From Paulinella micropora (taxonomy: Eukaryota; Cercozoa; Imbricatea; Euglyphida): a stretch of 51,327 nt of DNA. A program made the translations under genes and the position numbers. The DNA lies in NCBI GenBank assembly GCA_009731375.1, contig BJOX01000003.1:427281-478607 (forward strand). Direction: 5' to 3'. This document shows, in pieces, positions 40,590 through 51,240 of this stretch. The notes under the pieces are model-generated. The model searched no databases and had not been told where the DNA came from. It was given only the letters and a program-made list of their open reading frames with translations. Position 1 is the stretch's first letter; each line of letters starts with the position of its first letter.

Positions 40590-41830
40590 TGGTGGAGGAC
40601 CTCCAACCAAAGTTAAGTCTTACCAATTGGTATATGGGCGTGAGCCCGCCATCCCAGCCTCACTGCTGCACCCAAGGGATTCATGGGCAGATCAGGATGA
40701 GCTGTTTGGGGTGAGACTTCGGGCGAAGATGGAGGCGGAGCAAATAGTACAGGCGCATAGGGAGGCGGAGCGCAGGAAGACTGATGCTGAAGGTGTCAGG
40801 CAGGCACACCTGGATCAAGTCAGATTTCAGGTCGGGGATATTGTACTACTGTACCATCCTCAGGTTCCTCAGGGAGTCAGCTCGAAGCTGTTCATCCACT
40901 GGAAAGGACCATACCATGGGAAGATGGGGCCTTTGAATTATAAAATCAGGGGCAGAGGGAATAGTCAATGTACGAAGGCTGATTAATTATGATCCCTTCC
41001 TACTTGAAGATGAGTCCGTTGATCAAGCACTCAAACGGATGGAGGCTGACTTTAAAGAGGTCCCACCAATCCGTAAGGAGGATATCTCGGAACGGGATGC
41101 CTACAGGGCACCAGTAGCGGAGAAGGAGGAGGCTGAGCTGGAGAACAAGCGGGCCACCGACCGCAAAAGCGCGGCGGGGACTCAGACCCGCAAAAGGGTG
41201 GAGTCGAACGTGCCGGAAGGAAAGTTCACGGAGGCGCAAATAAGGAGAGCGCAAAATGACCTTATCTACGACCGACCGAGAAAGGTGATGAGGACGGCAC
41301 GTTCGCAAGGAGTCCATCAAGAGGGGAGCGATGACGGAGATCAAGACCCTCGCGCGTGCAATGACACTCTCGTTCACCCTAGTTGGAAAGAAGGAGATGC
41401 GATTGGACATATTTCATGGGCCAAAGACGCTTTTTACTTGGTGAGGCCTGCGGCCCAACACGTAGCCGATGACACGCTCTCAGATTTATATCTCATGAGA
41501 GTCATGGCAGTACCTCACAAACGCCATACGCGATCGAACCGAATTTCGACTGCGGCACAAATCATTCAACCAGTCTTACATTTCTGGAGGACTCTGGATC
41601 CAGTGGAAGATCCTAAGGTAAGACAATACCTTTCAGTATATAAAGACGCCAAGAAACTTGAGACATGGGATGATACCATATCTCCTACAGATAAAGATCA
41701 TACCGCGTGGACCATACAAGCACTACCACGAGGGGTGCTAGACATTCCTTTTGACTTGGCACATGGCTCAATCCCTCACAAAATTTGGGACGTCCTTGAA
41801 CAGTCTACCTGGCGAGACGGAACCTTTTGA
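40590..41830 (+). pseudogene. gypsy integrase C-terminal part and tail, inverted
   Basis: The plus strand reads SYQLVYGREPAIPASLL, then a charged helix, DQVRFQVGDIVLLYHPQVPQ and SKLFIHWKGPYH, which is the classic region following the gypsy integrase core (the YQLVYG motif, then the chromo-like V-x-L-G-D module). After a frame change at about 40985 it runs to 41830 with ALKRMEADFKEVPPIRKED and WDDTISPTDKDHTAWTIQA. It should lie downstream of the integrase core at 41877-42633 on the minus strand but is in the opposite orientation. Confidence 0.7.
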
Positions 41831-41876
41831 ACCACCTAACGCTGTAGAGGGTAGGCAATTCATAGCAAAGGCAAAC

Positions 41877-42633
41877 GAGGATGCGCAGCCTCCACCCATG
41901 CCTTTTGGTTCTCCTTCTTCATACAATACATCTTCAGCGCGGCCTTGAGGGGTCTATGCACCCGCTCTATCTTGCCGTTCGCTCTGGGGTTATAGGCGGT
42001 GACATATTGCCATTTCATGCCGTAATATGCAGATAGCTTGTNNNNNNNNNNTTTGTCGATGACTTCATTATCAAAGTCAGAGCCTCGATCTGAGCATATT
42101 TTTCTCGGCACCCCAATCTGTGAGATGATCCTGTCAATCAACGCCTTGGCTGTTGTTTCGCCCGTAACGTCTTTGACTGGGACCACCCATACATAGTTGG
42201 TGGCTCTGTCTATGGCCGTTAGAAGGTATCTGTAACCTTCCGTCGTGACCGGGAAAGGTCCTACATGATCGGTGTGTAAGAACTCGAACATTCCCAAGTG
42301 TAAAGGAAATGTCCCGATCAGGCCAAAATTCGCCTTCAACGGTGTTTTGGATGTCTTGCATGGGATGCATGCATTGACCTGTTCATCAATATTCTCCTTC
42401 ATCTTCTTCCACCAGAATCGTCTCGAAATGAACATATGCGTTCTTTGTCGGCCCGGGTGCGCCAGTAGTGGGCAGTTATGAGCAGCGACAAAAATGATGT
42501 GTCTGAGTTTCTCAGGAACCCAGAGAGTCCATTTGTCTGGTTGTGATGCATAGCGTCCGTGTTGGCCTTTGTACCACAAGAGACCGTCTCTCCACCCCAT
42601 CTCCTTCTGTTGCTCCTTAATCTCCTTCGTCAT
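41877..42633 (-). pseudogene. gypsy integrase: zinc domain and catalytic core
   Basis: Zinc module H...H...CxxC (HNCPLLAHPGRQRTH then ACIPCK), core with LHTDHVGPF (first Asp), CSDRGSDFDNEV (second Asp) and NPRANGKIERVHRPLKAAL (Glu). All catalytic residues are present. A 10-base gap at 42042-42051 sits between the second Asp and the Glu. The frame continues to WVEAA and then loses similarity at the inversion breakpoint near 41840-41880. Confidence 0.88.
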
Positions 42634-42659
42634 TTCAGCTCTTGTTTTATCTCCGCCTT

Positions 42660-43934
42660 CATATTCTTATATGCTTCATAGGACCACTCAGCATCCTCGA
42701 GGACATGTGCTGTACAACATATCCCATGATCCGGACCTTGCGGGCTATGACGTAGACCCGATCGGTTATATCGGACCCCTCTCGCCATCTGCATCGACTC
42801 GATATGATGCACTTCGTATGTGCAGTCTGGGGATAGATCCTCCATTTCTGCTGATGATACGAGAGCTGCCACTTCTGAGTGAAACTCTAGCCTGGAGAGG
42901 CTGTCAGCGACAACATTTCGCTTGCCGGGTAGATGGACCATTGTAAAATTGAAACATGACAAGAATGCCTGCCATCTCNNNNNNNNNNCCATCGTAAAAT
43001 TGAAACATGACAGGAATGCCTGCCATCTCGCTAGACGGCCAGTCTGTTCATGATTCATCAGCCATAGTAAATTCTGATGATCAGTCCTTACTATAAACTG
43101 AGGTCCACCCCATAAATACTCTCTCAACCGTTTGAGGGCCCAGACCACCGCCAGTGCCTCTCTCTGTCTAGTACAATAGTTTCGCTCCGCCGAGCACAAC
43201 TTTCTACTTATAAACATGATCGGGCGCAACTTTTTCTCCTCATCTTGCTGTTGTAAGACTGCGCCGATTGCGAACTTTGATGCGTCTGTATCGACTACGA
43301 ATTGCTTCGAAAAGTCGGGCATCATCAGCACGAGTCCGCCATCCTTCGGATCTTTATAGATGAGATCTTTGAGCGTGTTGTACGCTTCTAAGGCTTCATC
43401 ATCCCACTTCTCAAAATCACCGAAGTCGATCATTCTCTCCAACTTAGCCCGAGTTGCACCCCAATTGGGTATGAACTGGCTGTAATATTGCGCCATCGCA
43501 AGAAATGAGTGCAGCTCTGTGCGATTCTTCGGCCTCTGCCGGCTCATGATCTCCTCCCTCTTCTCTTTGGATATCGAGACTCTATTGTAAGAGATTTCGT
43601 ACCCCAAATATGTCACGCTTGTCTTTGCGAGTTGACATTTCTTCAAATTACATTTCAGGCCAAATAGTTTGATACGCCTGAAAATGTCTGTTAGATGGTC
43701 GATGTGCTCTTCCATCGTATTCGAGTACACGATAATGTCATCGATGTAACAAAATGCGTACTCTCCCGCCTTCTGTCCTCTTCTCCTCATGAAACCTCCC
43801 TCTGTCTGGTCATCATATTTGCTACTCAGCATGCTTTGCATCGCTTTCTGAAAGATTCCCGGAGCCTGTTTAGTCCCATCGAAAGCACTTTCCACTGATA
43901 CATCTCCATTCCTACTACAAATGCAGTCAGCCAT
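42660..43934 (-). pseudogene. gypsy RT C-terminal part and RNase H
   Basis: RT palm with AFCYIDDIIVYS (YxDD box, about 43735), thumb (LKKCQLAKTSVTYLGYEIS, FLAMAQYYSQFIPNW), then RNase H: QFVVDTDASKFAIGAVLQQ (first Asp), RQREALAVVWALKRLREYL (Glu), VRTDHQNLLWL (Asp) and VVADSLSR (last Asp). The gap at 42979-42988 is flanked by the same 41-base segment twice, an assembly artefact that duplicates part of the RNase H. Confidence 0.9.
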
Positions 43935-44242
43935 CTGGACTTTTCATCCAGTGGGATTTGCCAGAAGCCATTCTTCAGATCAATGACTGAGTATAGCTTG
44001 GCGTTCCGCAATACTCGCCTTCCTTCTTCAAGAGTAGGTAATGGATTTCTCTCCTCCTCTAAAATTTTATTGACGCGGGCATAGTTAACCGTTAAGCGCC
44101 ATTCTCCTCCCGGTTTAGGCACCAGTCTCGCTTGGGAAACTATTGGAGATGTCGATTGGGAAACTATTGGAGATGTCGATCTCTCAATGAAATCCTCATC
44201 GAGTAACTGTCGTGCTTGTTCTTCTGCGATCTTTTGCTTCAT
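43826..44242 (-). pseudogene. gypsy RT N-terminal part
   Basis: Reads QARQLLDEDFIERSTSPIVS, LVPKPGGEWRLTVNYARVN, PLPTLEEGRRVLRNAKLYS and VIDLKNGFWQIPLDEKSRWL (first catalytic Asp), the fingers and palm of gypsy RT. A 24-bp tandem duplication at 44133-44180 repeats STSPIVSQ in frame. A single frame change near 43880 separates it from the YIDD part. Confidence 0.88.
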
Positions 44243-44248
44243 GTATAC

Positions 44249-45400
44249 TCAAATTTGCCCGTCGTGGCGCCGGTGAAGGCTCAACACCTGGTATTTTACA
44301 AATAACCGCGCTGACTTGACACCTCCCGCTTGAGGGGGGTCAAAAATCATTTTGTTCGCCTTCAATCTCTCCTTCAAAACCTCTTTCTCCTTCTCCGTAC
44401 CTGCTCCTCCTGCCAATTTCTGAGACTCGTCTATCGCCGCCTTAAACTTCTCCTCTGACATTCTCTTGTGATGCTTGAGGGGTGCTCTGTCCTCCTCCAA
44501 GCCCAACTCTTCTTCTGATATATCGTCCATTCCCGTTTTTTCATATGTGGCAGTGTCTGGTTCGTCGTCCTCCGCCAGACCTACCAACATATCTATTAAT
44601 CTCGCATATTGTAACGAAGCTTTCCGGGTGTAGAAACCATCGAAGCATGTAAATGCTTGAGGAATCAATTTCAACTTGTCCTGGTCTCTGAGCTTCCGCA
44701 TGTATGCACTGCTCTGCTCACGAGTCCCGAGACGACAAGCCACCACTAAGTGTTGCTTCGTGAGGGCATCGGTATCGGATGATCATAAGCCGGTCCCGTA
44801 TCTCCTGCGCCCATATCGCCTTCTCATTCTACGGGAGTATACCGTATATGGTTTATTGTTTTCAAAAAGAGTGCGCAGGCACTTTTTCACTTCTGTCAGT
44901 GAGCGCGGCCACGTGGGCTCGTCACTCCAGAATTCAGTGATAAAGGTTTTAATGTCTTCTGCCGGGATATCAGGGAGTCGTCCCCTTCTCCTCGGTATCA
45001 TCAAACTCCTTTCTGTCCTTCTTTTCCACCTTTACGTGAAAGCAATACCCGTTGGTAATATATACATCGGCCCCTGCTCCTTCTCCAAATCTCACCAGCT
45101 GGGCACCTTTTCCCCATGCATATAATCTCCTCCTTCCTCTTTTCAATGAGATCGTCTATCGACTTTTTATCCTATTGTGTAGGGACTGTAGCCGTATAGA
45201 CCTCCACCTCTCTCTTGTCTGATAAGGTTGAACCATCTTTAGACACCGCGTCCGTTAGCATATATATATGCCTCATATGCGTGTGTAATGGCCACCTGCC
45301 AAGTTTCCCTTCCGATGCTACCCCTACGTGTAGGGCCTCGTATGAGTCTATAGCATGGAGAAAGTCGACAGTATATTCTTTTCCTGGCTCTACGCCGTTT
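44249..45400 (-). pseudogene. gypsy upstream polyprotein region (linker, possible gag/protease remnants)
   Basis: Frame 44746-44249 has MRKLRDQDKLKLIPQAF and EEELGLEEDRAPLKHHKRM, then KERLKANKMIFDPPQAGGVK leading into RT. Frame 45004-44783 has PAEDIKTFITEFWSDEPTWP and LTEVKKCLRTLFENN. Between 45005 and 45400 minus-strand protein-like fragments continue (RVRNGVEPGKEYTVDFLHA). No DSG/DTG protease motif was seen. Confidence 0.4.
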
Positions 45401-45420
45401 CTGACTCTTTTGGCGGCGCA

Positions 45421-45812
45421 GTAATAGTAATAGTAATAGTAATAGTAATAGTAATAGTAATAGTAATAGTAATGGTATTAGTATTAGTATTAGTATTAGT
45501 ATTAGTATTAGTGTTAGTATTAGTGTTAGTATTAGTTTTAGTAATAGTGATAGTAATAGTAATAGTAATAGTAATAGTAATAGTAATAGTAATAGTAATA
45601 GTAATAATGAGACGATTACCACAACCTTCTCCACAACTCGTCCTCTCCTCCGACTTCTGTTTGAGCTCTACTACTACTAGTACTACTAGTACTACTACTA
45701 CTAGTACTACTACTACTAGTACTACTACTACTACTACCACTACTACTACTACTACTACTATCACTTCTACAGCGACGACTGCTGCTGCTATGCTGCTGCT
45801 GCTGCTATAATG

Positions 45813-45854
<42 letters not shown>

Positions 45855-45855
45855 G

Positions 45856-45893
<38 letters not shown>

Positions 45894-45939
45894 GCAGCTG
45901 CTGCTGCTGCTGCTACTACTAATACTACTGCTACTACTG

Positions 45940-45974
<35 letters not shown>

Positions 45975-46125
45975 GCTACTGCTGCTACTGCTGCTACTGC
46001 TGCTACTGCTGCTACTGCAATTCTACTACTACTACTACTACTACTGCTGCTGCTGCTACTACTACTACTGCTACCACTGCTACTACTGCTACTACTGCTA
46101 CTACTAGTACTTCTGCTACTGCTAT

Positions 46126-46184
<59 letters not shown>

Positions 46185-47140
46185 GTACTAGTAGTACTAG
46201 TAGTACTAGTAGTACTAGTAGTAGTACTAGTACTAGTACTAGTACTAGTACTAGTACTAGTACTAGTAGTACTAGTAGTACTAGTAGTAGTAGTAAGTAG
46301 TAGTAGTAGTACTAGTACTAGTACTAGTACTAGTACTAGTACCAGTACTAGTACTTGTACTAGTACTAGTACTAGTACTAGTACTAGTACTAGTACAAGT
46401 ACTAGTACTAGTAGTACTAGTACTAGCTAGTACTAGTACTAGTACTAATAAGTACTAGTAGTACTAGTACTAGTTACTACGTGACTAGTACTAGTACTAG
46501 TACTACTACTGCTTTACATAAACATTACATCAGATAACAACAGATAACATAAGATAACATAAGATAACATAAGATAACATAAGATAACATAAGATAACAT
46601 AAGATAACATAAGATAACATAAGATAACATAAGATAACATAAGATAACATAAGATAACATGACATAACATGACATAACATAACATAACATAACATTACAC
46701 TACATTACACTACATTACACTACATTACACTACATTACATTACATTACATTACATTACATTATATTACATTACATGACCTTGCGTTGCATTACAGTACAT
46801 ATCATAACATCACATTACATTACATATCATAACATAAGATAACATAACATTACATGACATAACATAACATAACACAACATAACACATAACATAACATACA
46901 TAACATACATACCATACAATGATAACATACATAACATAACATGACATAACATGACATAACATGACATAACATGACATAACATAACATAACATAACATAAC
47001 ATAACATAACATAACGACATACCAACATAACATAACATACCGTAACATGACATAACATGACATAACATGACATAACATGACATAACATGACATAACATAA
47101 CATAACATAACATAACATAACATAACATAACATAACATTA
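45421..47140. repeat. compound satellite: (TAATAG)n, (CTA)n, (ACTAGT)n, (GATAACATAA)n, (TAACA)n
   Basis: Successive blocks: GTAATA hexamers with GTATTA variants (45421-45607), ACT/CTA trimers with GCT interruptions (45665-46180), ACTAGT-rich sequence (about 46183-46500), a 10-bp GATAACATAA block (about 46547-46660), ATTACACTAC units (about 46692-46740), and long TAACATAACATGACA blocks (46830-47140). All long frames here are repeat translations. Confidence 0.98.
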
Positions 47141-47544
47141 CAACAGAAAAAGAAAAAACCCGGGTGGGTGTTTAAAAAAAAGGACACAAGTAAGCAAGAT
47201 AAAGCCTGAGAGAAAGCAAAATCAGGACAAATTTTTACTATTGGGTCGTTTTCGTCGACAAGAATCGTGAAATCCCATCTTTTCTTTTTCTCCCCATTTT
47301 TTCTGGCCATCCGAGCAAATAAGAGCGTCATTTCACAAATATCAGTGGGTGGGCCGTAAGGAGACTGAAAAGTGAATGCTGCAGTGTTAATTACGGTAAT
47401 AAATTAAGCGGAAACCATTGTTCCCGCTCCAAAATTTTGAACATTACAAAGACAACCCCTTCACCCTCAGATTTGATTTTTCGCTCTAGCACAAAAGTGC
47501 TTAGAGCAAATTTTCCGGTTGTTTTTTTAATTTGAGAAATCGAA
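47141..47544. other. short interval between satellite and DIRS-like gag, no gene
   Basis: No protein-like frame. Mixed AT-rich DNA with a short T run just before the gag ATG. Confidence 0.6.
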
Positions 47545-48794
47545 ATGTCAGTTGCAGCTGGACAAAGGACCCCAAGGCCTACTAGGAAGCGCAGAGCTCA
47601 ACAGGGTGATGACGACAACAAGACAAGCGCAGCCAGCAGCAGCGGCAACATCGGAAGCGGCCCTGCATTCGGTGGGGGAAACGTGGCTACTTCAACTACT
47701 TTTGCTGCTACATCGAGTACTAGTCTGCCGGCCACTGGGCTTCCCGCGACTGGCTCGAGCGGTGCTGGAGCAGGTGGTAGCACTGGTAACACCCCCCATC
47801 TGCATCTGCTTCACCACTCAACCCTGTCAACCTATTTGGAGCACCATCGCTACACCAGCAGCAGACCGTGATAGGGCAAGGTACGACGACGACCACGACG
47901 ACGGCTGCCACTATTCCACTTCGCGATCGCACCGACACCAGCGGCCACCACTTCACTGGGCTGGACGCAAGTACGATGGCAAGCATTGGAGATATGCTGC
48001 GCAACGCACTTAGGGAGAAGACGCGGGCGGTCACTGGTGACTTCGCGAGGCTGACTGACAAGGTGCAGGGGATGATCCAAGCTACCAAGCAGGAATCGAG
48101 CCAGCGCGACTCGAAGCTGATCGACAAGCCATCACACCGCCGTTACTTTGTCGTGGCGAAGATCATTTTGCAGATTCTGGAGAGCAACGCATATGTGCGA
48201 AACAAGGATAAGTTGGCGGACGCTATCTCTATGGCGAACGCGCTGGCCACGCTGGCTATGGATATGGGTGGCCCAAACCCAATACAGGTGGAAGACGCCG
48301 AGGCCAAGATGCTACTGGGTAAAAAGCTAGTGATTGCGGACGAAGTGGCCCCGTACCTGGAGCCCATTTGCCCTACTACGACCAACTCGAGGGCGACCGA
48401 CCCGCGTATACGTGGTTGTCAGAACCGAGGGGCATGCCACATCTGCGGATCCAACCAGCACTGGGCGAGAAGCTGCCCTCAGGGTTCGTACGGCGCGAAC
48501 TCTGCACAAGGGCAGAACCAGCAGCAGCATGGCCAGCAGCAGCAACCACTGGCGTGGCAAAGTGTCCCCGGTTTCATGCCTCCGCAGCAAGGAGCAGCAC
48601 CAGGGCCGCAAATCCAGTACGTGGCCCAACCTACACAAGGCATCATCACGCTTGCGCCTGCCATGCAGACCGCATACACCGCACAGCCCGCACGTACAGC
48701 CGTCATTTGCACTCACTGCAACAAACGCGGCCACACCGCCGAGCACTGCTGGACTTTGAATCCGAGCCTGCGCCCACAGCGTTCTAGCAACTGA
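47545..48794 (+). pseudogene. DIRS-like gag with two CCHC zinc knuckles
   Basis: Starts MSVAAGQRTPRPTRKRRAQQ, a basic then Ser/Gly/Ala-rich N-terminus. A one-base frame change at the C6 run 47792-47797 leads into the frame with DASTMASIGDMLRNALREKT, RYFVVAKIILQILESNAY and NALATLAMDMGGPNPIQVE. Two zinc knuckles follow: CHICGSNQHWARSC (about 48440) and CTHCNKRGHTAEHC (about 48710), separated by a Gln-rich linker. Both fit CX2CX4HX4C. The protein would bind the element RNA. Confidence 0.75.
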
Positions 48795-49151
48795 GCTGTT
48801 ACAGCCAATCGAAAGTAAAATTGTCAGACGACGCTTCACGCGCATGACCGGCACTACACAGCACAACACGCGCATGACTTGCATCACGCTGTCACTGACT
48901 TAGGCTCGTCTTGTTATGTCATTAAATAGATTTTATTTATTTCATTTTTGTTTCAAATTTGGTTCGGCAACACGCCCCAGCAATTTACTAGATTTCCTTA
49001 AAGATGGTACTTGTCACACTGCATCACGCCCCGATGGAGTTAATACTATTGTGTCCGGCAAACGCTTCTATATTCATACTTCATCGCGTGATTTATTAAT
49101 AGTACTGACTCGCGATCTTGCCTTGTATATGACAGACAGCAACGGGTCCTC

Positions 49152-50465
49152 TTGCAAGGAAAGATTTCTGACTTCCTCCCTCACAAGGCACCGAAGTCCA
49201 AAGTATTTAAAGACTACTCTCTGGACATGGTGTGTGTATGGTGCAAGAAGATTGGTCATCTGGCATATTTTTGCCCATCAAGGCAGACCGTGCCGACGCC
49301 AGCGGAGGAGGTATCATACGTAACCTGGCTTCTGACAACACCACAAGTAGCTATCGAACAGTACAGCTCGGGCTCGACAGAGGAGGTCAAGCAGAAGATC
49401 TTGACGATGGGTGAGACATACAATAGAGGCAACCCGTGGGCAGACTCAAAGGACCCGGCACATGCAGTCAAGGCAAGGCTGGGGTTCTGGAAGGCAATAG
49501 AGGCGGGCGCAGTGGTGCTAACATGGCTCGCATATGGTGTAGAACTCAGATTTGAGCGTGAGCCTCCAGCGACCGATTTTATGAACCACCCAAGTTACTT
49601 CGAGAACATTGCATTCGTCGACGACCAAATTGACGACATGCTTACCCGTGGAGACGCGGTAGAAGTGAAGAGGGAGGAATGCATAATGATCGAGCCTCTC
49701 CAAGTGCTGGCTGACCCAGCGGGAATCAAGAAGACGAAGCTGTGCACTGACAAACGGTTCAGTAATTCCTTCCAAGCCAAGGCTCCTTTCACAATGGAGA
49801 CGCTAGAAAAGGACATTCAGATGGTACTCGACGGAGACAGCGGCACAAAGATGTTCGTGTTGGATCTGCAACGCGCGTTTTACTCCATTCCGCTTGCTAG
49901 GAAAAGTACACCATACTCTGCCTTCAGACACAGGAGCAAAGCCTATCAGAACAAGACGCTACTATATGGGTTCTGTTCTGCGCCGTTTTGGTTTGGGAAG
50001 ATCATGAGGCTTGTCGTGAAGCTGATAAGGACCTTGAACTTGCCATCCATGCAATATGCAGACGACTTCCTATTCGCTGTCAAACTCCTACGCACAGACG
50101 ATGGCATACCTACGTTCATCAAGACGCTGTTTGCCTACCTTGGTCTTCCCACTTCCGAGAAGACGCAGTGGGAACCTTCGGACGAGGTACAATACTTGGG
50201 ATACGTCATCAACAGCAAGGACTTGTGGATGGGAGCGCCGAACGACAAGAGGGAAAGACTACTCAAGTCTATCCTCCAGCTCCTGGCGGACGTGCATTCC
50301 GCACAAGGGGCTTCGGGTCCAGCAACTGCACTCAACTGCATCTGCGTTGATCAGTCTCAAGCTGGCGCTTTCCAACGCACAGCTGATGACTCGGGAAATG
50401 ATGGCGACTGTCAACGCAGCCAACAGAATCGACAGGTGTCACTACACAGAGCGGGTCAGAACTGA
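49152..50465 (+). CDS. DIRS-like reverse transcriptase
   Basis: 437 open codons. Another zinc knuckle (CVWCKKIGHLAYFC) lies near the start. Then WKAIEAGAVVLTWLAYGVEL, VKREECIMIEPLQVLADPAG, LCTDKRFSNSFQAKAPF, MFVLDLQRAFYSIPLAR (first catalytic Asp, about residue 237), TLLYGFCSAPFWFGKIMR, SMQYADDFLFAVKLL (YADD, about residue 302), GLPTSEKTQWEPSDEVQYLG and YVINSKDLWMGAPNDKRERL (thumb). The RT residues are intact. Sequence from about 50300 on reads in another frame, so the end of this frame is a frameshift product. The true start could be upstream of 49152. Confidence 0.8.
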   Translation: MQGKISDFLPHKAPKSKVFKDYSLDMVCVWCKKIGHLAYFCPSRQTVPTPAEEVSYVTWLLTTPQVAIEQYSSGSTEEVKQKILTMGETYNRGNPWADSKDPAHAVKARLGFWKAIEAGAVVLTWLAYGVELRFEREPPATDFMNHPSYFENIAFVDDQIDDMLTRGDAVEVKREECIMIEPLQVLADPAGIKKTKLCTDKRFSNSFQAKAPFTMETLEKDIQMVLDGDSGTKMFVLDLQRAFYSIPLARKSTPYSAFRHRSKAYQNKTLLYGFCSAPFWFGKIMRLVVKLIRTLNLPSMQYADDFLFAVKLLRTDDGIPTFIKTLFAYLGLPTSEKTQWEPSDEVQYLGYVINSKDLWMGAPNDKRERLLKSILQLLADVHSAQGASGPATALNCICVDQSQAGAFQRTADDSGNDGDCQRSQQNRQVSLHRAGQN

Positions 50466-51160
50466 GCCAAGAACTGCAGGACTGGCTTCACATGCTGAAG
50501 GATCCGGCCAAATGTGCAGACGTGCAATATTTCAACCTGGACAGGACGTCGAGTTGAGGGTGGATGCGGCGAGTTCGCGGTTGGGGGCCATGTACTTGAA
50601 GAAGACGTAACAATCCCTCTACCATCTGAATTGATCGGTACTTCGTCGACGGAACGAGAGCTCTGGGCTGCGACTGTGATACCCCTTCAGAATCGTAATA
50701 CAGTCCTCACTGTGTTCGACTCAGCTAACGCAGTCATAGACCTGCAAAAAAGGGGTCCAAGCGACCACACCTCACACGTCTTTGCAAGATGGTGGACGAC
50801 GTAGGACAGCTCAACATACGAAACAAACTTTGGGGCTGGGTCGAGAGAGCTAACAACACGAGGGCAGACAGAAACTCCAAGGCGCTGACCGCAGGCTTGA
50901 CAAACCTGACTGTCCATCCAGATGTCATAGGAAAGCTTACCGTACGTTGGCGCCTAGATGACCGCGATGTTTGGGCACCAAACTTTGGACAAATAGGGCA
51001 GTCAGTCCTTCTTGCCATGAAATCCCGCAAAAGGGTTGCATTTGTCCTTCCGCATTGGCCAGCCAGACCTTGGTGGCCACAGATTCTAGAACATGCAAGG
51101 GATTCATTTAGTCCGCCACACGCATCATTCACTCTAGCTCCAACGTGGCACAAACACCCA
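50466..51160 (+). pseudogene. DIRS-like RNase H and C-terminal pol part
   Basis: DVELRVDAASSRLGAMYL (first Asp, about 50560), then in a second frame GTSSTERELWAATVIPLQ (Glu) and LTVFDSANAVIDLQKRG (Asp), then in a third frame LNIRNKLWGWVERANNTRA (last Asp/Glu region), VWAPNFGQIGQ and FVLPHWPARPWWPQILEHA. This order is the RNase H and its tail of DIRS/Ngaro pol. Three frames are needed, so it is broken here. Confidence 0.7.
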
Positions 51161-51164
51161 TATC

Positions 51165-51188
51165 ACGTATACTACTACTACTTACTAC

Positions 51189-51226
<38 letters not shown>

Positions 51227-51240
51227 GTATTTTCATTGAA
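51165..51240. repeat. (TTA)n microsatellite
   Basis: ACTACTACTTACTACTTT followed by about twelve TTA units. The right 90 bases of the window hold no recognised feature. Confidence 0.95.

Larger units (their letters stand above)
41860..45400 (-). mobile_element. Ty3/gypsy-type retrotransposon (third retroelement), RT-RNaseH-IN
   Basis: Minus-strand pol order: N-terminal region (45400-44249), RT (44242-about 43560), RNase H, integrase (42633-41860). The protein matches are clean, with fewer frame breaks than the gypsy copy at 7.6-17.5 kb. The C-terminal integrase tail lies inverted at 40590-41830. Two 10-base N gaps fall inside. No LTRs found. Confidence 0.85.
47545..51160 (+). mobile_element. 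DIRS-like (tyrosine-recombinase-type) retrotransposon, partial
   Basis: Plus-strand gag with two zinc knuckles (47545-48794) followed by a pol with RT and RNase H (49152-51160). The RT palm (TLLYGFCSAPFWFGKIMR, QYADDF) and the end motif LPHWPARPWWPQIL resemble DIRS/Ngaro elements rather than gypsy or copia. A complete DIRS element also encodes a tyrosine recombinase; none is visible before the right edge. No split or inverted terminal repeats were located. Confidence 0.65.

Noticed and set aside
45355-46430. Long frames (Val-Ile, Thr, Leu, Ser repeats)
   Set aside because: Pure translations of microsatellites; no codon variety or start context.
46810-47331. 173-codon Met/Cys/Tyr/Val minus-strand frame
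   Set aside because: Product of the TAACA/ACATAACATG satellite.
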